Shown here: positions 45,328 through 54,476 of the stretch, in pieces
Position numbering within the stretch: position 1 is the stretch's first letter
How the letters are laid out: each line of letters starts with the position of its first letter
NCBI RefSeq assembly: GCF_028728065.1
Contig: NZ_CP117811.1
Location: 1,240,001-1,304,000, forward strand
Source: Lentisphaera profundi
GTDB lineage: Bacteria > Verrucomicrobiota > Lentisphaeria > Lentisphaerales > Lentisphaeraceae
Direction: 5' to 3'
DNA: 64,000 nt
Translations under genes and position numbers: made by a program
The notes under the pieces: model-generated
The model's database searches: none
What the model saw: the letters and a program-made list of their open reading frames with translations, nothing else
Told to the model about the DNA's origin: nothing

Positions 45328-47457
45328 TCATTTAGGATAGGCGGCGAAACTTCTATTTGTCTTAGTCGTATTTAATTTGATTTCAGAAATTTGAAACATA
45401 TCATTGCCATGAACTTTGTGAAAACTAAAACGATAAAACTTAAACTCAGGCGAGGACTCACTCAGTTCGTATGAACGTTTCATAAGACGCTTTTCAAAAA
45501 TTGATTGATTAGATTTTGTATCAAGTGGAATCCAAGTTATTCCATCATTTGAAGCTTCGAGAACCCAATCTTTTGGATCTCGCTCGGGAACGTCTCCACC
45601 AGAAATAAATTCGTAAGAAACTATGCCTACAGGTCGATCGTATTCAGCCTGCCAAGTGACGACTTTGTTCTTATGGAATAAGCACCACTTACTAGCTGCC
45701 TTATTATCGACACTCTGCTCAACCATTTGATTTGCACTTCCTATGGTACCACTAATAGCGAACTTATGGGCTGTGAAATTCAAATCTAATTGACTAATAC
45801 TCCCGTTAAAACCCGCTGTGATAATTTGGCCATTTTTAATATCTAGTGACATGAGGTAATCATCTTGGAGCTGAGCAGTAAAAGTTTCAGCAGCTTTGTC
45901 AGGGTCAAATTTTCCATCTGTGGGGATAGCAAATTGTTTAATGGAACCATCATCAGCTACCGCCCAAAGAGAGTTTCCTTCTTGCTTGAGCTTAAAGATG
46001 TTTTTATTTTTAAAGTCATGTTTGAGGAAGATAGCAGAGCCTTCTTTAGCAAAGCGAGCTTCCATATCGCCTGCAGTACCATCTTCGTCTCGAATTAAGA
46101 CAGGATCCCAGCCGTGGAGATGTTTACCACCACCAGCAGACCAAGCGAGTAGGCTATCTTTCTGGGCGACTACAGAGTAGACTTTGAAGTAACCATTGAC
46201 TTTGCCATAAACTTTGGAATGTCCCTTGTAGGTAGTGAAAAGCAAACCCGTTTTAAGATTAAATACTTTAAGAGTTTTATCAAAAGATGAGCTTATAAGG
46301 AAGGGTTGAGCATCGACTTTTGATCCCCAAGTCTTACTGAGTCCACGTAAATACTCTACCACCTTTTGGTGCTTCACAATATCTGTAGACTTGTAGACAG
46401 TCGTTTTGACTTCGCGGGTTTTTCCAATACCCGTTTCGCGAATATCTGATAAGTTAATATTTTTATCAGGAGTGAATTCGAGTTGCCAATTAGCTTCGCG
46501 AATGATAGTGCGATTAGTGAATTTCCAGATCTGACGATTGTGCTCACCGCCTTTCTTTTCGAATACCGTATAAACGAGAAAATCGGGAAGTCCTTGATTT
46601 TTTGCCTGTGCTTCGAAAAAGCTATAATCCGTCACGGCGATACCTGTTACCCAGTGAGCATGCTGCTTGTTACGCCAAAGTAATTTATTATTCTTTAGGT
46701 CGAAAACACGAATATTACTATCCGCACCACCAGAAATTAATTTACTCCCATCGGGCGAAATCTTTATATCCAAAACCACATCTTCGCACATGGCGATATT
46801 AGTGATTTGTTTTGTTTTCAAATTAACTTGGCTAATCTCACCATATTCACCTGGAGCCCCACCACCCACATAGATTGATTTGCCATCATTTGAAAAGACA
46901 ATGGCATTAATGGTTTGTGGGAGACCATCGATACGGTCTAATAATTTCCCCTTTTTATTCCAGATGAGAATTTCGTTATATGCGGCGGAGAAAATTGTTT
47001 TTCCATCTGGTGAAAATATAGAAGTGAAAACTGGCAGCTTCGTAGGGTAGATTTTGGGTGGCTTAGGGTGAACGGGCGGGGGCAACATAGTGATGAGCTT
47101 GTCGTCTGGCGAATCGCCATCGAATTTTGCGCCTTCCGCAATCCATTGTTTAAAGAGTTTGATTTCCGCTTGACTGAGAGCGTCATCTTTTTGGGGCATG
47201 CGATCGTCTTCATCATCAGTAATGAGTAATTCGTAGAGATAACTTTCATCTGGTGAATTGGCAACAATGGCTTCATCACCACTCTTGCCTGCTTTCATGA
47301 ATTTACTGAAAGTATCGACGCCATAACCGCCTTTCTTTTTTTGTGCTCCATGACAGGATTCACATTTCTGTTTCAGAATGGGCGCAAGGTGCTTTTTAAA
47401 GCTCACTTCGGCATTAATACTGAGAGCGAGTAAAGTACTAAGTAAAATCTTTTTCAT
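45328..47457 (-). CDS. PSCyt1 cytochrome with WD40-type propeller and discoidin-like C-terminus
   Basis: A 709-residue exported protein with signal peptide 1-16. The PSCyt1 heme site is CESCH (32-36), with DEDDRMPQKD after it. From about 140 a beta-propeller of WD40 type follows (FTSIFSPDGKTIFSAAYNEI; LDIKISPDGSKLISGGADSN; PFLISSSFDKTLKVFNLKTG). Residues 560-700 resemble an F5/8 (discoidin) carbohydrate-binding domain (CLFHKNKVVTWQAEYDRP; PKDWVLEASNDGITW; FKFYRFSFHKV). Such proteins occur beside DUF1501/DUF1549 pairs in PVC genomes, as here. It is the last gene of a three-gene minus-strand operon, 9 bp after the preceding stop. Confidence 0.8.
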   Translation of the reverse strand: MKKILLSTLLALSINAEVSFKKHLAPILKQKCESCHGAQKKKGGYGVDTFSKFMKAGKSGDEAIVANSPDESYLYELLITDDEDDRMPQKDDALSQAEIKLFKQWIAEGAKFDGDSPDDKLITMLPPPVHPKPPKIYPTKLPVFTSIFSPDGKTIFSAAYNEILIWNKKGKLLDRIDGLPQTINAIVFSNDGKSIYVGGGAPGEYGEISQVNLKTKQITNIAMCEDVVLDIKISPDGSKLISGGADSNIRVFDLKNNKLLWRNKQHAHWVTGIAVTDYSFFEAQAKNQGLPDFLVYTVFEKKGGEHNRQIWKFTNRTIIREANWQLEFTPDKNINLSDIRETGIGKTREVKTTVYKSTDIVKHQKVVEYLRGLSKTWGSKVDAQPFLISSSFDKTLKVFNLKTGLLFTTYKGHSKVYGKVNGYFKVYSVVAQKDSLLAWSAGGGKHLHGWDPVLIRDEDGTAGDMEARFAKEGSAIFLKHDFKNKNIFKLKQEGNSLWAVADDGSIKQFAIPTDGKFDPDKAAETFTAQLQDDYLMSLDIKNGQIITAGFNGSISQLDLNFTAHKFAISGTIGSANQMVEQSVDNKAASKWCLFHKNKVVTWQAEYDRPVGIVSYEFISGGDVPERDPKDWVLEASNDGITWIPLDTKSNQSIFEKRLMKRSYELSESSPEFKFYRFSFHKVHGNDMFQISEIKLNTTKTNRSFAAYPK

Positions 47458-47466
47458 GATGAGCTC

Positions 47467-50400
47467 CTAATGCTGAAAGATAAATTCATTTGAGTTAATA
47501 ACGACCCAGTAGAGGTCGCGCATGGCCTCGTCTTTATTGCTAGACTTTTTGAGATGGTCCGTAGCGATTTGTAGTTCATTTGATTTTGGGTTTCGTGAAT
47601 AAGCACTGAGGTAGAGCTGCTTAATATTTTCAGCATCACCAAGCTTGCTATTATATTTTACATTCTGGAGTTTTTCTTTGACATATTCACCATTCATGAG
47701 CTGCAAGCTCTGGTCTAAAGCCACTGACTCGGGCCTTTCACAAGCACAAACAGTTTTTCGCTCAGGTTGACCAAATGCAGTGAGGAACTTGGAGTTTTCT
47801 GGATAGAGTTTTTGAGTGGCAAAGACTTTATCTAGTTTCGCTTGTCGTTTCTCCCAGTCTTGTTTTAAAGCTTTGTATTCAGGGGATAATTGGTAATAGC
47901 TATATTTCACCAGTTCACGTTTCCAGTCATCTGACTCAGTATAGTTACGAGCCATTTTTAGAGTATCAAAATCAAGAGATACTTGAGCATGAGCACTGGG
48001 ACTACCATTCATTTGTACTTTGTATTTGGCTATGAGTCCTTCATTTTTATCGAGGTGATGATGTTCGATAACAAGACTTTGTCCATTGTGACTTTTAAAA
48101 GGTTTGAAAGTGAATGACAAATGAGGTTCATTATTACCATTGATTGGAGTCCATTTTCCATCGAGGCTTACTTTTTTACCGACTGATTTTTCACCGTCAT
48201 CTTCCCAGTAGTGAAATCCTTTTATGTCGATTTTTTTAACGACTGGAAGTGCCGTCGTAAAGAGATTAAATCGTCCCTTACGATTGACTTTTACTTGATG
48301 AATCACTTTGGCATTTTTATCAAAAAACTTAATAGTGGCTTGGTTATAGCGATGTAGTGTGAGGAATTGAACAGGCGTTTCTTGGGGGAATTCAATTTTG
48401 ATGTGATTGGCACTCTTAGCAGGATTCAGTTTCCCATCACTAAGACTCGTGAGCACTTTAGCAGATTTAGCTTGTGTGATTTTTGCCTTATTGATGATAT
48501 TTTTACCATCCATAAGAACTTCAACTTCAGCAATATTACTATCGCTATTAGCAGTGATTTCGATAGATTTAACCATGCTACCTTTATTCTGACTAATAAG
48601 CCAAGCATTTAGCAGACTGATACCTAGTTTACTATCGAGTCCATTACCGTATTGACCCAAGTCATTTTTAGCAAATTTATAATTGATAGCACTTATATTC
48701 CCCGCAGTTAAAGGGTGGTAAGTTCGACTAAGTCCGAGACGATCTTTCTTAGAGTTTTTTGGTTCTTTATTTTTTGGACTAAGAATGAAACCCTTTGGCT
48801 TAGATTCAGATAGACCTTCACTCTTAATAGCATAAGTCACTTGGCTAGTTTTAAGTTCCGTCCAATTGATGGGCTCTTTACTTTGCTTAAGCCATGCGGG
48901 GAATTTTTTATTGAGTTCATCTTTAAGCTTTATGATCTCACTTCGTTTTTTATTCGCCGCCATTTTATCACTTTGAAATTTTTCAGGCTTTGGAGCATCA
49001 CACAAGAGCAGGATGGCATCCTTCACTTGCTCAGCACCCAGGAGGCGAGGGCGTGCGTGGGAGAAAAGCTCGCTGTCATTTTTGTTAAAATCATTTGTTT
49101 CAGTTGTACGCTGATAGGTTTGAGAATTAAGGATCTGTCTAAAAATATGCTTGCGATTATAGTTAGAATCACTAAAATCTCTGGCTAGTGCAGCTAAGAG
49201 TTCTTTATTAGTAGCTGGATTTGAAGGACGGAAGTCATCCACTGGCATCACAATTCCACGACCTAATAGGTAAGACCAAATCCGGTTAACTTCAGTATTT
49301 GCAAAGTAGGGGTTGTCTTTAGCCGTGAGCCATTGAACAAAAGCTTTACGTGGGTCATCTTTGGAATCACGTTGAACATCAATCGGCCAAGGGTCTTGTG
49401 TGATTTTTGTGCGTGGATTCGCCGTATTACGAACAGAATTGGCATAGATGAGAATTGTTTTGCGATTGGGCTCATTGCCTTTTTCTTGAGCCAGAGTCTT
49501 GCGATCAATATTATTAAAAGCCGAAGTTATTTGATAATAATTATCCTGTGTCCAACTTTCGTAAGGGTGATTATGGCATTGAGCACAAGTGAGTCGTGAA
49601 CCCATAAAGAGTTGAGTCACAGATTCGGTGACCATCTTACTATCTTTAGTCGTACGGAAAAAATTCGCTTTTGGATTTACATCTGTGTGCCCTTGTGACA
49701 TCAGTAATTCTTCAGTGAATTTATCGAAGGGCATGTTGGCTTTAGTAGCTTCATAAATCCAACGACTATAATTGGCGGCATTTTCAGCCTTGAGTTCGTG
49801 TGTATTGATCTTTAGCAGGTCAGCAGTTTTCATGGCGTAGAAGCGTGCAAACTCATCAGAATCCAAGAATTTATCTATTAGTTGAGAACGTTTCTTTGGG
49901 TTTTTATTGCTAACGAATTGATTAACTTCTTCAATTTTAGGAACCTGACCACGTAAATCTAGCGAAAGACGGCGAATAAAAGTTGAGTCATCAATAGTGC
50001 CTGCAGGAAGATACTGAAGTTGACGAAGTTTATTGTTAACTAGTGTATCGATATAATTATTTTCTTTTGGGGCTTTCCATTTGAAACCATCAATCTTTTT
50101 GACCATGGTAAAATTCACCGTGACAACATCATCAATATATCTTACCGAGATAGCAGATTGGCCGCGATCTAATCCACTAACGAGACCCTTATCATTTACT
50201 ATGGCTACTCGTTTATGTGATGTGGTATAAGTAGCGATTCTTGTGACATCTCTAAAAGTTCCATCTTCAAAAAAGGCCCAAACCGAGAGTTGCTGGTCTT
50301 GATTGGGGAATTCGAGGGCACGATCGCGAGGGAAGACTTTTAGTGTTTTGAGTTTCTTTTCTCCCTTATCCGATTTGGCTCCTTCTTTAATCCATTGTAA

Positions 50401-51000
50401 AAGAAGCTCATATTGTAAAGAACCAACTTCAAGACGTTTACCCCCGACGTGACCAACTTGCATACTGGGTTTTTTTAGCAAAAGACTTTGTTCGGGTGCA
50501 ATAGGCTGGAGAAAGCGACCCATGGCTCCACGAATCATATTTTTTTCATCAAAATCGGGGTCAAAGGCGTTGAGCGAGAGTTCAAGAGCACCGCGACCAT
50601 TGGGTTTGCCATGACAACCACCGCCATTACATCCTTGTTTGGTAAGTATAGCTAAGGTTTCCCAGTTGAAAGATACAGGATCATTTTTGTCAGTGGAACT
50701 GACTGTGAAAGGGATTGTTTGTTGTAACTTACCATAATTCACTGTGATTTGGCTATTGCCATTAGCCAAGGGAGTCACATAGGCATTTTCGACTTTAACA
50801 AAATGATTGTGGGTGAATTTGGCCTTGCGACTGAGGTCAATAGTTTTGCCATCTTTGGTATAACCTGTCACAAGAACTTGGGCACAGGATCGGGCACTCG
50901 TCAGTTTAATCTTTGTAGGGAGAACAGAGATTTTGACAATATCTTCTGCGAAACTCGCAAAGGAAGAAAATAATAAAAATGTACTTAGTAATTTAATCAT
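47467..51000 (-). CDS. Large PSCyt protein with Ig-like domains (DUF1549-DUF1553)
   Basis: A 1,177-residue exported protein with signal peptide 1-18. Two bacterial Ig-like (Big_2-type) domains (about 20-100 and 220-310) surround an unusual heme-type motif, CNGGGCH (124-130), with four rather than two residues between the Cys. DUF1549 (about 325-500) ends with a normal site, CAQCH (472-476). DUF1553 starts near 545 (EVNRIWSYLLGRGIVMPVDDF). An inserted beta-rich discoidin-like region occupies about 770-960. The final part has CERPESVALDQSLQLMNGEY. It overlaps the DUF1501 stop by 4 bp (ATGA) and is probably translated with it. It represents a separate PSCyt subfamily from those of the tandem modules. 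Confidence 0.88.
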   Translation of the reverse strand: MIKLLSTFLLFSSFASFAEDIVKISVLPTKIKLTSARSCAQVLVTGYTKDGKTIDLSRKAKFTHNHFVKVENAYVTPLANGNSQITVNYGKLQQTIPFTVSSTDKNDPVSFNWETLAILTKQGCNGGGCHGKPNGRGALELSLNAFDPDFDEKNMIRGAMGRFLQPIAPEQSLLLKKPSMQVGHVGGKRLEVGSLQYELLLQWIKEGAKSDKGEKKLKTLKVFPRDRALEFPNQDQQLSVWAFFEDGTFRDVTRIATYTTSHKRVAIVNDKGLVSGLDRGQSAISVRYIDDVVTVNFTMVKKIDGFKWKAPKENNYIDTLVNNKLRQLQYLPAGTIDDSTFIRRLSLDLRGQVPKIEEVNQFVSNKNPKKRSQLIDKFLDSDEFARFYAMKTADLLKINTHELKAENAANYSRWIYEATKANMPFDKFTEELLMSQGHTDVNPKANFFRTTKDSKMVTESVTQLFMGSRLTCAQCHNHPYESWTQDNYYQITSAFNNIDRKTLAQEKGNEPNRKTILIYANSVRNTANPRTKITQDPWPIDVQRDSKDDPRKAFVQWLTAKDNPYFANTEVNRIWSYLLGRGIVMPVDDFRPSNPATNKELLAALARDFSDSNYNRKHIFRQILNSQTYQRTTETNDFNKNDSELFSHARPRLLGAEQVKDAILLLCDAPKPEKFQSDKMAANKKRSEIIKLKDELNKKFPAWLKQSKEPINWTELKTSQVTYAIKSEGLSESKPKGFILSPKNKEPKNSKKDRLGLSRTYHPLTAGNISAINYKFAKNDLGQYGNGLDSKLGISLLNAWLISQNKGSMVKSIEITANSDSNIAEVEVLMDGKNIINKAKITQAKSAKVLTSLSDGKLNPAKSANHIKIEFPQETPVQFLTLHRYNQATIKFFDKNAKVIHQVKVNRKGRFNLFTTALPVVKKIDIKGFHYWEDDGEKSVGKKVSLDGKWTPINGNNEPHLSFTFKPFKSHNGQSLVIEHHHLDKNEGLIAKYKVQMNGSPSAHAQVSLDFDTLKMARNYTESDDWKRELVKYSYYQLSPEYKALKQDWEKRQAKLDKVFATQKLYPENSKFLTAFGQPERKTVCACERPESVALDQSLQLMNGEYVKEKLQNVKYNSKLGDAENIKQLYLSAYSRNPKSNELQIATDHLKKSSNKDEAMRDLYWVVINSNEFIFQH

Positions 51001-52367
51001 GCGAAAAGCTCCGGAATAGCGTGACCACCTTTGGCGACAAACATCGGACGCCCTGCAGGTGTATGGATGGGGGATTCATTATCAATACCCATTTTTTCTA
51101 GAATAGTGGCACCAAAATCTTCGATTGTGTAACCTCGTGAGCTAGTGATGTAATAGCCATCTTTATCAGTTTCTCCGACGACATGACCGCGGGGAACTCC
51201 TGCACCAGCAAAGGCATAACTAAAGGCATGAGTCCAGTGATCGCGACCTTGGCGTTCATTTATTTTTGGTGTGCGACCCAACTCAGTAACAAAACAAACG
51301 AGTGTATCCTCTAAAAGACCGCGCTGATCCATATCTTGGATAAGACCAGAAAGGGCCCAATCAGTACTCCCCATCATCGGCCAAGTTCCAATACCATAAC
51401 GTCCGCCACCGGCGCCACCGCCAGGTATATTAGTATGTGATTTTGAATAGATGGCATCGTGATGATCCCAGTTCATATTGCCACCACCGCTATAACGATT
51501 ATCGATATTGCGAAATTTTGTATCAATACAAACATAGCGAACACCCGATTCAATCAGTTTGCGACCTAGCATGTAGAGGTCGGCACGTTGACGAAGTTCT
51601 TTTTGTTCCGGGCCATAAAGTTTTTTGATGTGCGCGGGCTCATTAGAAAGATCGAAGGCCGCCACGGTATTGGGGTTAATAAGCATTTCTTCTGCTTGTT
51701 GTGAGAAAGTTTGCATGGCGAGGATTTGCTCAGAAGTATTTTTTCCCATTCCGGAATTGAGCTTAGATAGTAGTTTTCGACGCTCTAATAATTGTTCAAT
51801 CGCGTCTTTGCTTAAACCGAGTCCATTAACTTCGCCATATTTAATGGCAAAAGCTTTGTCTTTGGCCGCGAGAAAGCCGAGGCGAGAAGCAAATTTTGAT
51901 TGCTCTCCAGTTGCTTCGTGGACGTAAGCAGGAAGGTAGGGGGCTAAACGACCTTTATGGTGGGCAATAACTGAGCCAATATCTGGGAGCTCAACGGGGC
52001 CAGTAGGATCACCTGCAGACATGATATACTGCGAACCTAAGGGGTGGGAGTTGCCAATAGAAGCTTTCTTTTGGAACATCGAGCGCACCACAGTCATGCG
52101 GTCAGCAACTTTTGCCGTTTTCTCCATGAGCTCAGTAAAATGTATTCCAGGAACATTAGTTTTAATTGATTTAAAAGGACTACGATGAATAATATTGGCC
52201 ATAGGCTTCGGATCAAAAGTATCTATCTGAGAGACACCCCCTTGTTCGAAAATGACTAAAACTTGCTTGGCTTGTGCTTTAATTCGTCTTCCAGAACTGG
52301 CCATGAGTGATGGTGCTAAAGCTCCAGCACCAAGACTTTTCATAAAGTTTCGTCTATTAAAATTCAT
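50997..52367 (-). CDS. DUF1501 protein with Tat signal (divergent subfamily)
   Basis: A 456-residue DUF1501 protein and first gene of a minus-strand operon. The Tat signal is NRRNFMKSLGAGALAPS. Its metal-site-like blocks differ from the other four: FEQGGVSQIDTFDPKP, NMNWDHHD, TELGRTPKINE and GRDHWTHAF, where His-Trp replaces His-His. It therefore forms its own subfamily matched to the large Ig-like PSCyt protein next to it. AAGGA upstream of the ATG supports the start. Confidence 0.9.
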   Translation of the reverse strand: MNFNRRNFMKSLGAGALAPSLMASSGRRIKAQAKQVLVIFEQGGVSQIDTFDPKPMANIIHRSPFKSIKTNVPGIHFTELMEKTAKVADRMTVVRSMFQKKASIGNSHPLGSQYIMSAGDPTGPVELPDIGSVIAHHKGRLAPYLPAYVHEATGEQSKFASRLGFLAAKDKAFAIKYGEVNGLGLSKDAIEQLLERRKLLSKLNSGMGKNTSEQILAMQTFSQQAEEMLINPNTVAAFDLSNEPAHIKKLYGPEQKELRQRADLYMLGRKLIESGVRYVCIDTKFRNIDNRYSGGGNMNWDHHDAIYSKSHTNIPGGGAGGGRYGIGTWPMMGSTDWALSGLIQDMDQRGLLEDTLVCFVTELGRTPKINERQGRDHWTHAFSYAFAGAGVPRGHVVGETDKDGYYITSSRGYTIEDFGATILEKMGIDNESPIHTPAGRPMFVAKGGHAIPELFA

Positions 52368-52729
52368 CTCAATCCTTATAATTTCATTGATTGTATTTAT
52401 GTTAGCTATTATGTAACATACATTCTAAGATAATGCTAAGTTCTTTTAGTAATTACTTATCAAGTGAAGGTCGTTTCTTAACATTTTTATTGTCTTAACT
52501 TGATAAAATCCTCCGATTTACACTATCCGTTCAGCGAATAATATAAGTCACAGGATCTCCTTAATATTTAGATACAAGTCTGTATATAATATTTATCGCA
52601 AATTCATCTATAGATATGAAACTAAGAGCGGCAAGAAAGCAGGGGGAGGCTTTTGTAATCAAATACAGCTAGTTTTTGGGCAGAGATAGAAATATGTTAA
52701 ACGCTATCAATATCTCTGGCAGGCAGATA

Positions 52730-52762
52730 GCCTCTGCAGGCGGATAAAAAAAACTATTCGCA
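52730..52762. repeat. REP-like hairpin, family 2
   Basis: GCAGGCGGATAAAAAAAACTATTCGCAA, the left arm and the start of the right arm of the family pattern. Confidence 0.45.
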
Positions 52763-52770
52763 ATTTTAAT

Positions 52771-52795
52771 GCCGATTCCAAATCGGCGCTCCCAG
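52771..52795. repeat. REP-like palindrome, family 1
   Basis: GCCGATTCCAAATCGGC followed by GCTCCCAG. Confidence 0.6.
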
Positions 52796-52827
52796 CTGCT
52801 AAGATCCTCAGGCCAAGGGCCGTTTAC

Positions 52828-54186
52828 TCAAGATTTCTTTTTCTTAGCTTTCTTGATTTTGGCTTTGGGGCGACCAAAGAGAGATTTTTGCTTGGCCATT
52901 TCGTCGATGACTTGCTTTAAGTTAGTGAAAGTAGCTTGATCTCTTTCACTAGAAGAAGCGAACTGAAGTTCTTTGGTCTCGAAGTGACTGGGGAACTTTT
53001 GGTAAGTCGTGCCACTTTTTCCCAAAAGCACTCCATGACTGATATTGCGGGCCCAAAAACTGCCTTTGTAATACCATATATAGATTTGTTTTTTATCGCG
53101 CGTCCCCTTTGCCAAAAGTGTCGGCCATAAGCTCAGGCCATCGCCGGGGTAATTATCGGGTAGGGGAGCATCCGCAATCTCACAAAGAGTGGGCATAATA
53201 TCGGAAAACTCCACCAATTCAGTTTTTTGTACTGCGGGCGCAATCTTGCCCGGCCAATTGACGATAAAAGGCACACGCGTTCCAGCATTCACTAACTGGC
53301 CTTTTTTGCCAATGACTTCTTGTCCCTGCCACTGAGTCTTGATCGGGGCATCGGTACCATTATCACCCGTAAAAATAACTAGGGTATTTTCACGTAAGTC
53401 CAAGTCATCTAACTTAGCTATGATTTTCCCGACAATTTTATCGGCGTACTGAACCATATCGCGAAAGTGGATTTTCTTTTGCTTGTCATCCCCGGGACCT
53501 TTATAAGTCTTGGAACCAGGAGACTTTGGGTCCCAAGTCAAGGAATCTGGTGTGGCATCAAAAGGACAATGAGTAAGGATCATCGGGTAATAAACAAAAA
53601 AGGGCTTCTCTTTATTTGTTTCCATAAAGTCACAAATGAAATCTGCACAGACGTCTGGACCGTATTCACCATTTTTGTAGTCCACTACCTCACCATTGAT
53701 CTCCAGTTGTGGATTGGGAAAACGACTATCAAAAGTCGTGCCTTTTTTTGCTTTCGGACGAAAGTGTTGCCAAAGGCAAGCTTGATCAAAACCAAAATGC
53801 TGCGGAGCATCTTTCTCTTTGCCAAGCTGCCATTTACCGGCAATGGCAGTCACGTAGCCCGCTTTTTTGAGCTGGTGGGCAAAAGTCGTCTGTGAACGAT
53901 CTAAGACCCCAAATTTAGTGAAATTGCGTTTATTATACAATCCGGTCATGATCTTTACTCGGGACGGAGTGCAAATAGGGTTGGCGAAACATTGCTCAAA
54001 GCGCATGCCTTCGGCGGCTAGCTTATCAATGGCGGGGGTCTTATAATCTTCACTACCATTCGAACTAATACATTCATAGCCCATATCATCGGCCATAATT
54101 AAAACGATATTTGGTTTATCTTTAGCCGCCTGACTTAGCATGCCGATGGCCATTAGTGCCATGAAAAAATTTAGTGTTATTTTCAT
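52828..54186 (-). CDS. Exported sulfatase (arylsulfatase A-like)
   Basis: A 452-residue enzyme with signal peptide 1-21. Metal-binding D33-D34 lie in LIMADDMGYE. The formylglycine signature is CTPSR (72-76). FVYYPMILTHCPFDATP and VIFTGDNGTDAP match further active-site blocks of the arylsulfatase A-like branch. The C-terminus is very Lys-rich (KAKIKKAKKKKS). It hydrolyses sulfate esters of an unknown substrate. It stands alone, with repeat-containing DNA on both sides. Confidence 0.9.
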   Translation of the reverse strand: MKITLNFFMALMAIGMLSQAAKDKPNIVLIMADDMGYECISSNGSEDYKTPAIDKLAAEGMRFEQCFANPICTPSRVKIMTGLYNKRNFTKFGVLDRSQTTFAHQLKKAGYVTAIAGKWQLGKEKDAPQHFGFDQACLWQHFRPKAKKGTTFDSRFPNPQLEINGEVVDYKNGEYGPDVCADFICDFMETNKEKPFFVYYPMILTHCPFDATPDSLTWDPKSPGSKTYKGPGDDKQKKIHFRDMVQYADKIVGKIIAKLDDLDLRENTLVIFTGDNGTDAPIKTQWQGQEVIGKKGQLVNAGTRVPFIVNWPGKIAPAVQKTELVEFSDIMPTLCEIADAPLPDNYPGDGLSLWPTLLAKGTRDKKQIYIWYYKGSFWARNISHGVLLGKSGTTYQKFPSHFETKELQFASSSERDQATFTNLKQVIDEMAKQKSLFGRPKAKIKKAKKKKS

Positions 54187-54476
54187 TTATCTTCTCACTC
54201 AAGGTTAATTATTATAAAGACTACACCCACAATAGTCCTAAGATTACATCAAATGATTGATTAATTAATATTCTTTGTGACTTATACGTAAAATTTTTAC
54301 CCTTGGGATTCTTAAGGAGTGTTGTCACACAGGCGGATAAAAAAAAAAGTATTCGCCCGTATGGCAATACCCCGTATGACTAAAAACATGACAATGCTAT
54401 TGATATTTCCTTGTTTACCAAGGATATTAAAGACTTTTAAACTTATTGAGTAAGTTCTTGCTGCTGGGAGGCTTCG
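54187..54476. other. Intergenic region between divergent genes
   Basis: It contains a full family-2 hairpin (54323-54368) and, just before 54477, GGGAGG (54466-54471) as a strong ribosome site for the TTG start. No other structure is recognised. Confidence 0.5.
54323..54368. repeat. REP-like hairpin, family 2, best copy
   Basis: The 18-base arms starting TTGTCACACAGGCGGATA and ending TATTCGCCCGTATGGCAA pair at 16 of 18 positions (wobble pairs included) around an A-rich loop. This copy shows the family pattern most fully. Confidence 0.6.

Larger units (their letters stand above)
52368..52827. other. Intergenic region with two REP-like repeats
   Basis: No gene is visible. AT-rich DNA next to 52367 probably contains the promoter of the DUF1501 operon. 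A family-2 hairpin (52730-52762) and a family-1 palindrome (52771-52795) stand side by side downstream of the sulfatase stop. Confidence 0.55.
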
